16,678 nucleotides of DNA from RGIG5579 sp045602025 (GCA_045602025.1 JAZSAT010000025.1:1-16678); one strand, 5' to 3'; shown: positions 1 to 6,399, numbered from the stretch's first letter. A program made the numbers and translations. The notes: a model not told the origin generated them from the sequence alone.

Positions 1-940
1 GCTTTTCAGCAGCAAAGGGACGATACAGACGAACTTTAACAAGACCAACTTTTTCGCCCTGAGCGGTCATATAGTCGATAACTTCTTCGGCTACGTCGCA
101 GATGGAACCCATAGCAATGATGATCTTCTCAGCATCGGGAGCACCGTAGTAGTTGAAGAGTTTGTAATCGGTACCGATCTTCTCGTTTACCTTGTTCATA
201 TACTCTTCTACGATCTCGGGAAGAGCATCGTAGTACTTGTTGCAAGCTTCTCTGTGCTGGAAGAAGATATCACCGTTTTCAGCGGAGCCGCGGAGAACGG
301 GATGCTCGGGGTTGAGTGCTCTCTGACGGAAGCCGGCGAGAGCGTCCTTGTCGATCATATCTTCCAGATCCTTGTAATCCCAAGCTTCGATCTTCTGGAT
401 CTCGTGGGAGGTACGGAAGCCGTCGAAGAAGTTCAAAAAGGGAACTCTGCCTTTCAGTGCTGCAAGGTGTGCAACCGCGCCAAGGTCCATAACTTCCTGG
501 GGGTTGGTGTTTGCAAGAAGAGCAAAACCGGTCTGACGGCAAGCGTAGATGTCGCTATGGTCGCCGAAGATGTTCAGCGCGTGAGAAGCAACACAGCGTG
601 CAGAGCAGTGGATAACACCGGGAAGGAGCTCGCCTGCGATCTTGTACATATTGGGGATCATGAGGAGCAGACCCTGGGATGCGGTGAAGGTGGTGGTGAG
701 AGCACCTGCGGCAAGAGAGCCGTGTACGGTACCGGCAGCACCTGCTTCAGACTGCATTTCCGTAACCTTTACGGTTTCACCGAACATATTCTGAAGTCCG
801 GTAGCAGACCAAGAGTCAGTCAATTCCGCCATAACACTGGAGGGGGTAATAGGGTAGATGGCAGCAACTTCGGTAAACGCATAAGATACATGCGCCGCCG
901 CAGTATTACCATCCATGGACATTTTCTTTCTTGTGACCAT
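1..940 (-). CDS. nifJ: Pyruvate:ferredoxin (flavodoxin) oxidoreductase, N-terminal part (cut by window edge)
   Basis: This is the first 313 codons of a protein that continues past the left edge with no stop. PFOR oxidatively decarboxylates pyruvate to acetyl-CoA and CO2 and passes electrons to ferredoxin; it is a cytoplasmic thiamine-diphosphate/iron-sulfur enzyme of about 1170 residues in this family. The start reads MVTRKKMSMDGNTAAAHVSY and is followed by the domain I signature IYPITPSSVMAE, then EMQSEAGAAGTVHGSLAAGA and SQGLLLMIPNMYK, which line the pyruvate/ThDP cleft in known structures. HCSARCVASHALNIFGDHSD and the QTGFALLANTNPQEVMDL stretch complete domain I, and the visible end (VGLVKVRLYRPFAAEK) enters domain II. 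The ATG at 940 is chosen because AAAGGAAAGG lies 9 nt upstream; in-frame ATGs at 922 and 916 lack such a site. The gene is monocistronic at its 5' side and has its own promoter. The iron-sulfur and ThDP domains are outside the window, so a PFOR variant cannot be excluded. Confidence 0.96.
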   Translation of the reverse strand, partial: MVTRKKMSMDGNTAAAHVSYAFTEVAAIYPITPSSVMAELTDSWSATGLQNMFGETVKVTEMQSEAGAAGTVHGSLAAGALTTTFTASQGLLLMIPNMYKIAGELLPGVIHCSARCVASHALNIFGDHSDIYACRQTGFALLANTNPQEVMDLGAVAHLAALKGRVPFLNFFDGFRTSHEIQKIEAWDYKDLEDMIDKDALAGFRQRALNPEHPVLRGSAENGDIFFQHREACNKYYDALPEIVEEYMNKVNEKIGTDYKLFNYYGAPDAEKIIIAMGSICDVAEEVIDYMTAQGEKVGLVKVRLYRPFAAEK

Positions 941-986
941 GATAAAATTCCTTTCCTTTGAAAATAGAATTAATTTTCCGTATGAG

Positions 987-1015
987 ATTATATCACTTTT
1001 TTTATGAGAAGTAAA
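987..1015 (-). promoter_or_regulatory. Sigma-A type promoter of the PFOR gene
   Basis: On the minus strand a perfect TATAAT (987-992) is preceded by TGA, giving an extended -10, and lies 17 bp from TTTACT (1010-1015, 4 of 6 to consensus). Transcription would begin near 980, leaving a leader of about 40 nt. TTGACT just upstream overlaps but would be 22 bp away, so TTTACT is preferred. Confidence 0.7.
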
Positions 1016-1076
1016 GTCAAAAGAGGAAGTTTTCCCTGAAATAAAAAAGAAAATTGCCCTAAATTTGTAAACTTTT

Positions 1077-1105
1077 TTGCTTTTTGGTGCATTTCATGTT
1101 ACAAT
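1077..1105 (+). promoter_or_regulatory. Promoter of the YifB/ComM gene
   Basis: TTGCTT (1077-1082) and TACAAT (1100-1105) are 17 bp apart, and the -10 carries an extended TGT. The promoter overlaps the upstream in-frame TTG and first ATG (1084, 1096), so neither can be the start codon of this transcript. It is divergent from the PFOR promoter about 85 bp away. Confidence 0.6.
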
Positions 1106-1137
1106 GTGAAAAAATTCGGATGAGAGGGCGTGTTTTT

Positions 1138-2664
1138 ATGATCGTGAAGATCGGCAGCTGTGCCGTTTGGGGCCTGGAAGGATTTCAGGTTTCGGTCGAG
1201 GCTTATTTCGGAAAAGGCTTCTTTGAAATGGAGATCATCGGGCTTCCCGATCTTGCGGTAAAGGAAAGCCAGAGCCGCATTACCGCTGCCCTTTTATCCC
1301 TGTCTCTGCCTGTGCCCAAAAGCCGTGTTACGATCAATCTCGCCCCGGCCGATCGGAAAAAACAGGGAAGCGGGTTTGACCTGCCCATTCTCATTGCCCT
1401 TCTCTGCGATTCGGTTCTGAAGGATACGGATCTGAAGGAGTGCTTCTTTTTCGGAGAATTGGGTCTTGACGGGGCCCTTCGTGGCGGCGCAGGTGCGCTT
1501 CCCAAGGCCCTTGCGGCAAAGGAGGCAGGTGCCAAATTCCTGTTTGTCCCCAAGGAAAATGAAAAAGAGTGCAGTGTGGTAGAGGGTCTTACCGTGTTCG
1601 GCGCGGAAAATGTGACTGAGATTTTATCTCACCTGACGGGGAAAGCACCTCTTTCCCCCGCAAAGGGGCCCGAGAAGCAGAAAAGCGAGGATTTTACACC
1701 TACGGTGGACTTTGCGGATATCCGCGGTCAGGAGGTGGCAAAAAGAGCCATTGAGATCGCCGCCGCAGGGGGGCACAATCTTCTTCTCGTAGGACCGCCC
1801 GGCAGCGGAAAAAGCCTTCTTTCCAAGGCGATCCCGGGAATACTTCCCGAAATGACCTTTGAGGAAATGCTTGTGACCACCTCCATCCACTCGGTATCAG
1901 GAACCCTTCCCTCAGGGGAGGCTCTGATTCGGGAAAGGCCCTTCCGCGCGCCCCATCACACCATGAGCTTTGCGGGGCTTGTGGGCGGCGGTGCTTTGCC
2001 CTGTCCCGGCGAGATCAGCCTTGCCCACAACGGTGTTTTGTTTCTGGATGAGCTTGCGGAGTTTGATAAGAGAAATCTTGAGATCCTCCGTCAGCCCTTG
2101 GAGGATGGCTGTGTGACCATTACCCGCGCTGCCTGGAAGATGACCTTCCCCTCGGATTTTATGCTGGTTTGTGCCATGAATCCCTGTCCCTGTGGGTATT
2201 TCGGTGATCCCACCCATACCTGTACCTGTACCAAAAAGGCTGTGGAAAAGTATCTCGGAAAAATATCGGGGCCCCTTCTTGACCGTATCGATATGCGTGT
2301 TGAGGTGCCTGCTCTTTCCTTTGAGGAGCTTTCGGGAAAACAGAAGGCCGAGAGCAGTAAAGAGGTGCGGGAAAGGGTGAACCGTGCCCGCAGCATTGCA
2401 AGGGAAAGATATGCCGAATACGGTGTGCCCTGTAACGGTGCCCTTTCCGGGGCCCTGACGAAGAAAATGTGCCTGATGGATCCTTCTGCAAAGGAAATGC
2501 TGAAGGAAAGCTTTGAAGCCCTCGGCCTTTCTGCCCGCGGATACGACCGCATCCTTCGCCTTGCCCGCACCATTGCGGATCTGGAAGGGGTGGAAATGAT
2601 TTCCGAAAAGCATATACTGGAAGCGGTACAGTATCGGGTATCCTCCGACAAATATTTTTCTTAA
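1138..2664 (+). CDS. comM: YifB/ComM family Mg-chelatase-like AAA+ ATPase
   Basis: The protein has 508 residues, the normal length for the YifB/ComM family. ComM homologues are cytoplasmic hexameric helicases that promote branch migration during natural transformation; the role in Clostridia is not established. Residues 1-165 form the N-terminal ChlI/Lon-protease-like fold (MIVKIGSCAVWGLEG, IIGLPDLAVKES, NLAPADRKKQGSGFDLPI). The AAA+ core has Walker A GPPGSGKS at 219-226, the RAPHHTMS motif at 270-277, Walker B VLFLDE at 300-305, and LLDRID at 380-385 carrying the likely arginine finger. A cysteine cluster, NPCPCGYFGD through CTCT (349-365), is typical of the family. The C-terminal Mg-chelatase helical domain ends with LSARGYDRILRLARTIADL. 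The start at 1138 is preferred to a reading that begins at 1084, because the promoter covers the earlier codons and GAGAGGG lies about 9 nt before this ATG. The gene is a single transcription unit. Confidence 0.95.
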   Translation: MIVKIGSCAVWGLEGFQVSVEAYFGKGFFEMEIIGLPDLAVKESQSRITAALLSLSLPVPKSRVTINLAPADRKKQGSGFDLPILIALLCDSVLKDTDLKECFFFGELGLDGALRGGAGALPKALAAKEAGAKFLFVPKENEKECSVVEGLTVFGAENVTEILSHLTGKAPLSPAKGPEKQKSEDFTPTVDFADIRGQEVAKRAIEIAAAGGHNLLLVGPPGSGKSLLSKAIPGILPEMTFEEMLVTTSIHSVSGTLPSGEALIRERPFRAPHHTMSFAGLVGGGALPCPGEISLAHNGVLFLDELAEFDKRNLEILRQPLEDGCVTITRAAWKMTFPSDFMLVCAMNPCPCGYFGDPTHTCTCTKKAVEKYLGKISGPLLDRIDMRVEVPALSFEELSGKQKAESSKEVRERVNRARSIARERYAEYGVPCNGALSGALTKKMCLMDPSAKEMLKESFEALGLSARGYDRILRLARTIADLEGVEMISEKHILEAVQYRVSSDKYFS

Positions 2665-2803
2665 ACTTTGTCGCTTTTTTTCAAAAAAGCGACGCAAAAA
2701 ACTTATGGCTATTTGTAGATAACTTTGGATTTATAATTTTATTTTTTCTTTTATCAGTCGGAAGCTTTTTTGGTTCTTTTTTCTCGAAAAAAGAACAAAG
2801 AAA
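2665..2803 (-). repeat. Composite two-hairpin intergenic repeat, copy 1 (modules A and B)
   Basis: Module A begins 5 nt after the comM stop: GTCGCTTTTTT (2670-2680) pairs with AAAAAAGCGAC (2683-2693). Module B is GTTCTTTTTTC (2773-2783) pairing with GAAAAAAGAAC (2786-2796). Between them is an AT-rich linker. Read on the minus strand the order is B hairpin, CTTCCGAC, AT-rich linker, AGCCATAAGTTTTTTG, A hairpin, matching the element at 5073-5169 on the plus strand. Neither hairpin is followed by a proper U-tract on the gene strand, so these are not standard intrinsic terminators, although they sit where one would be expected. Confidence 0.8.
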
Positions 2804-2808
2804 GTAGG

Positions 2809-2837
2809 TTGCAAGAGTCGGGATTTTGTGTTACAAT
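2809..2837 (+). promoter_or_regulatory. Promoter of the queT transcript
   Basis: TTGCAA (2809-2814) and TACAAT (2832-2837) are 17 bp apart, with TGT making an extended -10. The predicted transcript starts near 2844, about 11 nt before the preQ1 aptamer, the arrangement expected for a riboswitch leader. Confidence 0.75.
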
Positions 2838-2854
2838 AAACAGGCGTTTTTAAC

Positions 2855-2897
2855 AGTGAGTTCGAGACCTTCCTCACTTAAAACAAAACTAAAGGAG
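2855..2897 (+). promoter_or_regulatory. Class I preQ1 riboswitch controlling queT
   Basis: Stem P1 is AGTGAG (2855-2860) with CTCACT (2873-2878). The 12-nt loop begins TTCGAG and ends in C2872, the position that pairs with preQ1 in known class I aptamers. The A-rich tail TTAAAACAAAACTA (2878-2891) supplies the pseudoknot: A2865-G2866 can pair with C2889-T2890, equivalent to the known G11-C30 pair. AAAGGAG (2891-2897) follows at once and lies 5 nt before the queT ATG, so ligand binding should mask the ribosome binding site and control translation. I see no terminator in the leader. The downstream gene, a queuosine-precursor transporter, independently supports the call. Confidence 0.92.
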
Positions 2898-2902
2898 AAA
2901 AA

Positions 2903-3388
2903 ATGAAAAAAAATACCACAAGACAGCTGACCCTGTCTGCCATCATTGCCGCACTGTTTGCGGGACTGACCCTTATTTCCTCTGCATTGGGACTTGCCGT
3001 AGGCCCCTTTGAGCTGCGGTTTTCCGAAGCCCTTTGCATTTTGCCGATTTTCACCCCCGCCGCGATCCCCGGCCTTTTTGTAGGCTGTATTTTGGCAAAT
3101 CTTCTTTGCGGCGCGGTTTTTTTAGATGTGGTGATCGGGTCCCTGGCAACCCTGCTCGGTGCCGTGGGAACTTATCTTCTGCGGAAAAGGAAATTTTTGC
3201 CCTATCTTCCGCCCATTTTGGCCAATACCCTTGCGGTACCGCCCCTTTTGTATTTCGTTTACGGCTTTCAAAGCACCGCACTGCCTTATCTTTACCTTTC
3301 CATTTTCGTGGGTGAGGTGATCAGCGCAGGTATTTTCGGTGCTGTTTTAAAGAAAGGCCTTATGCCTTTTCAGGAACTTTTGAAATGA
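2903..3388 (+). CDS. queT: QueT family queuosine-precursor transporter (ECF S component)
   Basis: This 161-residue membrane protein has about five to six hydrophobic segments. It starts MKKNTTRQLTLSAIIAALFA, the basic N-terminus and A-rich first helix usual in ECF substrate-binding subunits, and carries the QueT-family block GPFELRFSEALCILPIF (about 32-50), with the G-PFELR motif, then FTPAAIPGLFVGCILANLL. QueT takes up preQ1/preQ0-type 7-deazaguanines for queuosine in tRNA, working with the shared EcfA/EcfA'/EcfT module, which is not in this window. The preQ1 riboswitch directly upstream predicts repression of translation when preQ1 is plentiful. The next gene starts 7 nt after the stop, indicating co-transcription. 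Confidence is high because the family motif and the riboswitch agree. Confidence 0.93.
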   Translation: MKKNTTRQLTLSAIIAALFAGLTLISSALGLAVGPFELRFSEALCILPIFTPAAIPGLFVGCILANLLCGAVFLDVVIGSLATLLGAVGTYLLRKRKFLPYLPPILANTLAVPPLLYFVYGFQSTALPYLYLSIFVGEVISAGIFGAVLKKGLMPFQELLK

Positions 3389-3395
3389 GGTATTT

Positions 3396-4031
3396 ATGCC
3401 CGCAACCATGATGCACCTGTACGCCGCCAAAACCCTTTTTCCCGAAGGGAGCGACGCTTTTTATTTAGGGTCCATTCTGCCCGACTGTGTAGACGGCAAC
3501 AGAGAACTGAAGGACCACCTCCATTTTCGGGATATTCCCAAGGAAGAAAGGCTTCAGAGCCTGGTGCTCTTTGGACAGAAGCTGGATTTGGCAAAGGATT
3601 TTGATTTCGGGGTCCTGTTCCACTTTTACCTGGATTACCTTTGGGACAACGGTCCCCAAAAGGCCCACCGTAAAATGCACGGCGAGGAAAATTGGTTCCG
3701 TGATTACCGCATCGAGCTTTCCCGGGCAGGCAGCCGCGTGGCTCAGAGAGTGCCCTGGAACAAAGAAGTGTGGGAAAGGCTCCACAGGCCCGCAAAAGAG
3801 CTTTATGAAAGCGTTTTTGTCCTCCCGGAAGAGGATATCCGCGCTTTTTTGGAATTTAATTATCATTGGCACACAGAGGAAAAACAGCCCGAATCGGAAA
3901 TTTTCACCGATGCCCTGGTGGATTCCTTCATCAAACGCTCTCTTGTGGCCTTCTCGGCCTTTTTAAGAGATTTTTTCCCTGCAGTCTACAAGGAGAAAAA
4001 GGACGCCCTCCCCGAGCTTGGCGGAATTTAA
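3396..4031 (+). CDS. Small zinc-dependent phospholipase C-like protein
   Basis: This is a 211-residue soluble protein with no signal peptide. Its pattern recalls the zinc-dependent phospholipase C/S1-P1-like fold: an N-terminal MPATMMHLYAAKTLFP (His7), FYLGSILPDCVDG with a Pro-Asp (Asp30), a DHLHFRDIP segment (His41, His43) and a helix FGVLFHFYLDYLWD with His76 and Asp80 one turn apart, as in the family's H-x3-D metal site. It is shorter than the secreted clostridial phospholipases and lacks their export signal and membrane-binding domain, so it is probably an intracellular relative whose substrate cannot be inferred. The ribosome binding site GAGG overlaps the queT stop codon, which implies translational coupling. 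No link to queuosine metabolism is visible in the protein itself. An uncharacterised metal-dependent hydrolase is the safe reading. Confidence 0.6.
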   Translation: MPATMMHLYAAKTLFPEGSDAFYLGSILPDCVDGNRELKDHLHFRDIPKEERLQSLVLFGQKLDLAKDFDFGVLFHFYLDYLWDNGPQKAHRKMHGEENWFRDYRIELSRAGSRVAQRVPWNKEVWERLHRPAKELYESVFVLPEEDIRAFLEFNYHWHTEEKQPESEIFTDALVDSFIKRSLVAFSAFLRDFFPAVYKEKKDALPELGGI

Positions 4032-4086
4032 GCACCTTTTTTCTCATCCGTCATAGGATAAAGATAAAAACATAAAAGAGGCTTAT

Positions 4087-5019
4087 ATGAGAAACGAAAA
4101 GATTCTTGTTCTTATGGGTGGCAAAAGCACCGAGCGCGAGGTATCCCTTCGCAGCGGAAAAGCGGTTGCAAAGGCCCTTCGCGAGAAATTTTCCTTTGTG
4201 GAAATGCTTGATCTCACAAAGGATACCATCGGTAAGATCTCTGAGATCCGTCCCGATGCGGTATTTATTGCCCTCCACGGAAAAGGGGGCGAGGACGGCG
4301 CGATTCAGGGGTATCTGGAATGGCTTGAGATCCCTTATACAGGCCCCGGTATTGCCGCAAGTTCTCTTTGCCTGGATAAAATTATGACCAAAAAGGTCCT
4401 TCGCCTGTCCGGTGTCCCCACACCCGATTTTATTCAGATCGGCGAGGAGGGGAAAGAGGATCCGGAAAAAACGGTGAACGAGGCGATCGATGCCCTCGGA
4501 CTTCCCTTGGTACTGAAGGCTTGCTGTCAGGGCAGCAGCATCGGCACGATGATCTTGCGCAGCCGTGAAAAGGCGGGTGAGGCTCTTTCAGAGCTTTTCT
4601 CCTACGGTGATCATATTTTGGCGGAAAAATTCCTTTCGGGAATGGAGCTTACCGTGCCGGTTATGGGAAACAGCACACCCATTTCTCTTTGCCCCATTGA
4701 AATTACCTCCAGCGGAAAATTCTATGACTACGAATCCAAATATACCCCCGGAGGCAGTCAGCACATTATTCCCGCACGCATTTCCCCCGAAAAGGAGGCG
4801 GAGCTGAAAAAGCTTGCCTGTGACGCCTATACCGCCACCGGCTGCCGCGGCCTTTCCCGCATCGATGTCATGCTGAATGCCGAAGGCGAGAGCTTTGTGA
4901 TCGAGATCAATACCTCCCCCGGTATGACCGAGACAAGCCTCTTCCCCGACGCCGCAAAAGCAGAGGGAATTTCCTTCCCGGATTTGTGTGAGAAGCTCAT
5001 TGATTTAGCAATAGAATAA
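4087..5019 (+). CDS. ddl: D-alanine--D-alanine ligase
   Basis: The 310-residue cytoplasmic ATP-grasp ligase joins two D-alanines for the peptidoglycan stem peptide. Visible motifs are VLMGGKSTEREVSLRSG (8-24), the ALHGKGGEDGAIQGYLE substrate loop (62-78), KACCQGSSIGT (144-154) of the ATP-grasp domain, SRIDVMLN (257-264) and the catalytic/metal site EINTSPGMTETS (273-284). The omega-loop reads FYDYESKY (212-219). The Tyr in KY is the residue typical of D-Ala-D-Ala ligases, whereas D-Ala-D-Lac ligases have Phe there, so vancomycin-susceptible precursors are predicted. AAAGAGG lies before the ATG. No convincing promoter or terminator occurs in the 55-nt gap after the preceding gene, so it is probably the last gene of the queT transcript; a weak local promoter cannot be ruled out. 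Confidence 0.96.
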   Translation: MRNEKILVLMGGKSTEREVSLRSGKAVAKALREKFSFVEMLDLTKDTIGKISEIRPDAVFIALHGKGGEDGAIQGYLEWLEIPYTGPGIAASSLCLDKIMTKKVLRLSGVPTPDFIQIGEEGKEDPEKTVNEAIDALGLPLVLKACCQGSSIGTMILRSREKAGEALSELFSYGDHILAEKFLSGMELTVPVMGNSTPISLCPIEITSSGKFYDYESKYTPGGSQHIIPARISPEKEAELKKLACDAYTATGCRGLSRIDVMLNAEGESFVIEINTSPGMTETSLFPDAAKAEGISFPDLCEKLIDLAIE

Positions 5020-5020
5020 G

Positions 5021-5051
5021 AAAAAAGCACCCTTGGATGGGTGCTTTTTTT
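5021..5051 (+). terminator. Intrinsic terminator of the queT-ddl transcript
   Basis: A perfect 12-bp stem, AAAAAAGCACCC (5021-5032) with GGGTGCTTTTTT (5039-5050), has the loop TTGGAT and an uninterrupted T-run to 5051. It starts 1 nt after the ddl stop codon. The A-run on its left means it could also work on the minus strand. Confidence 0.93.
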
Positions 5052-5062
5052 ATAAAACACAT

Positions 5063-5243
5063 TAAAATCGGCTGGTTCTTTCTTTGAAAAGAAAGAACCA
5101 AAGAAACTTCCGACAAAAAAAGATAAAATAGTCATAAGTTTTTTGGGTCACTTTTTTTCAAAAAAGGACAAACGCCCTCGGGCTTTCTTTGTTTTCCTCG
5201 TCTCGCTCGATTTACCTTCGTTTTTAACTTGTAAAATCGGCTG
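5063..5243. repeat. 12-bp direct repeat TAAAATCGGCTG flanking the second composite element
   Basis: TAAAATCGGCTG occurs at 5063-5074 and again at 5232-5243 in the same orientation. The hairpin element (5073-5169) and an AT-rich tail with GCCCTCGGGC (5174-5183) lie between them. The copies could mark the edges of an inserted unit, or could simply be part of a larger repeated sequence. No open reading frame lies between them. Confidence 0.6.
5073..5169 (+). repeat. Composite two-hairpin intergenic repeat, copy 2 (modules C and D)
   Basis: Module C is a perfect 13-bp hairpin (arms 5073-5085 and 5088-5100, loop GA). Module D pairs GTC-CTTTTTT with AAAAAAG-GAC across 5147-5169, with one bulged A at 5150. 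Between them is CCAAAGAAACTTCCGAC, a short A-rich linker, and AGTCATAAGTTTTTTGGGTC. The reverse complement of 2665-2803 has the same blocks in the same order (AAGAACCAAAAAAGCTTCCGAC, then AGCCATAAGTTTTTTGCGTC) with a longer linker. The two are therefore copies of one element in opposite orientations. Confidence 0.82.
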
Positions 5244-5268
5244 CAACAAATTTATGATTTGAAAAAAT

Positions 5269-5300
5269 AAAAATAACCTTGAATATTCAAGGTTATTTTT
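5269..5300. terminator. Perfect 32-bp palindrome, bidirectional terminator
   Basis: The two 16-bp halves meet at GAAT|ATTC (5281-5288) and are exactly complementary; the core is AATAACCTTGAATATTC and its mirror. T-rich tracts lie on both sides, so it can form a U-tailed hairpin in either direction. It is the best terminator candidate for the minus-strand S1-domain gene whose stop is at 5362, and a back-up for the plus-strand ddl transcript. Confidence 0.75.
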
Positions 5301-5317
5301 TATTTTCTTTTCCCATT

Positions 5318-5361
5318 GGGAAGTTTTTTGGGTACCTTTTTTTCAAAAAAGGTACAGAAAA
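5318..5361. repeat. Half copy of the composite hairpin repeat (module E)
   Basis: GTACCTTTTTT (5332-5342) and AAAAAAGGTAC (5345-5355) form an 11-bp stem with the loop TC. The flanks GGGAAGTTTTTTGG and CAGAAAACT match the flanks of module B (GGAAGCTTTTTTGG, CAAAGAAAGT), and the T-rich stretch to the left also resembles that beside B. The partner module is missing. It lies immediately next to the stop codon of the S1-domain gene. Confidence 0.7.
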
Positions 5362-6264
5362 CTACTTATTGCCGTAGACAAAGTTTTTCACATTGCCTTC
5401 CTTCATGAAGTATTCCGTGGGGGTCAGGTTTTTTGCAGAGTGGAAGGTAGAGATGAGAACCAATTTGATCTTCATTTTCTGGGGAATAATGCTTTTAATG
5501 TAAACGCTGCAGCCGTCCCCCACCTTTACATCGCCCCGCCACTCCGCAAGGCCTGCAAGATTGGGAGCAAGCTCCACGAAAATACCGTAGCTTTCAATAC
5601 TGCGCACCACACCCATTACTGTTTGCCCTGCCGTAAAGCGGGCGGCATTTTCACTCCAGGTGCCGAGCAGTTCCTTGTGGGTCAGGGCGATCCTGCCTCT
5701 TTTGCCCAATTTTCTGTCATCGCGGCATTTTACCGCGCAAAGGATCTCTTCTCCGAGGAAAAATCGGTCAGAAGGATGGGAAATACGGGAGACGGAAATG
5801 CAGTCGATGCTCATCAGCGAGGGGATCCCGCAGCCAATATCGCAAAAAGCACCGAAGGGCTCAAAGTGGGTGATCTTGGCGGGAAGAATATCCCCGTCCT
5901 CCAAGTGATCCAGGTATTCTGCAAGGCATTTTTCCTGTGCCATTTTTCGGGAAAGAATGATCTTTGGCTCAGGGCCGTACAAAATCTCCTTGATCTGAAA
6001 AACACAGGGCTTTCCCACCCGACAGATCACCGCAATATCCCGGACCTCGCTCCCCTCCTCCAGAACACAAACCTCTTCTTTGGGAAGAAAGGCTTCCAAT
6101 TTCCCCAAACGGAAGCGAAGGGTCAGATTCGGCTCACACAAAAGAGCCCTTGCCTCAAGGATCCGCCCTTCCTCCATTGCTTTTTCCGCCTGAGAAATAT
6201 CTGTAAAAAAGATTTTGTTTTCTGCCGATCCCAAAAGGGCCCCTTCCGGCGCAAATATTTCCAT
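5362..6264 (-). CDS. S1 RNA-binding domain protein, ribosomal protein S1-like
   Basis: This 300-residue protein has repeated S1 (OB-fold) domains. The clearest span about 124-197 (GDILPAKITHFEPFGAFCDI ... RIALTHKELLG) and 213-271 (GQTVMGVVRSIESYGIFVEL ... IKLVLIS). Residues about 32-105 look like a diverged third copy: EGRILEARALL, then GKLEAFLPKEEV, where S1 has its G-x-x-GFIP motif. Such short S1 proteins occur in many Clostridia beside or instead of a full-length RpsA; they bind single-stranded RNA, and a translation or RNA-stability role is likely but not shown. The C-terminal tail (272-300) has no recognisable domain. The ATG at 6264 has GGAGG 6 nt upstream. I see only a weak -10 (TAGAAT) ahead of it and no good -35. 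The 32-bp palindrome past its stop probably ends the transcript. Confidence 0.85.
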   Translation of the reverse strand: MEIFAPEGALLGSAENKIFFTDISQAEKAMEEGRILEARALLCEPNLTLRFRLGKLEAFLPKEEVCVLEEGSEVRDIAVICRVGKPCVFQIKEILYGPEPKIILSRKMAQEKCLAEYLDHLEDGDILPAKITHFEPFGAFCDIGCGIPSLMSIDCISVSRISHPSDRFFLGEEILCAVKCRDDRKLGKRGRIALTHKELLGTWSENAARFTAGQTVMGVVRSIESYGIFVELAPNLAGLAEWRGDVKVGDGCSVYIKSIIPQKMKIKLVLISTFHSAKNLTPTEYFMKEGNVKNFVYGNK

Positions 6265-6340
6265 AAGATTCCTCCGTTCTTTTTCTTCTGTTTGTTTTTT
6301 CCCATTCTATGCAAGAAAAAAGAGAAAAATGAAAGAGGAT

Positions 6341-6367
6341 AAAAAAGGACTTGCTTTGGCAAGTCCT
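6341..6367 (-). terminator. Intrinsic terminator of the four-helix-bundle gene
   Basis: On the minus strand AGGACTTGC, loop CAAA, GCAAGTCCT is followed by TTTTTT (arms 6346-6354 and 6359-6367, U-tract 6341-6346). It lies 32 nt past the stop codon at 6400 and separates this gene from the S1-domain gene downstream. Confidence 0.9.
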
Positions 6368-6399
6368 AAATGTTGTTAAAAAAATCACCGGTATCAAAT

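Noticed and set aside
254..961. A 235-codon plus-strand frame over the PFOR gene
   Set aside because: The minus strand reads continuously as the PFOR N-terminus with its signature motifs, promoter and ribosome binding site. The plus frame is a shadow.
1084..1137. Upstream start for the comM protein (18 extra residues)
   Set aside because: The likely -10 box (1100-1105) lies inside this stretch, and the family N-terminus begins MxVKIxSxAVxGLEG, which matches the ATG at 1138.
2670..2693. Intrinsic terminator of the comM gene
   Set aside because: The stem is good but is followed by GCAAAAAAC rather than a T-tract on the plus strand, and it matches the dispersed repeat family. It may still slow polymerase, but it is listed as a repeat.
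4032..4086. Separate promoter for ddl
   Set aside because: AT-rich words are present but no -35/-10 pair with acceptable spacing was found.
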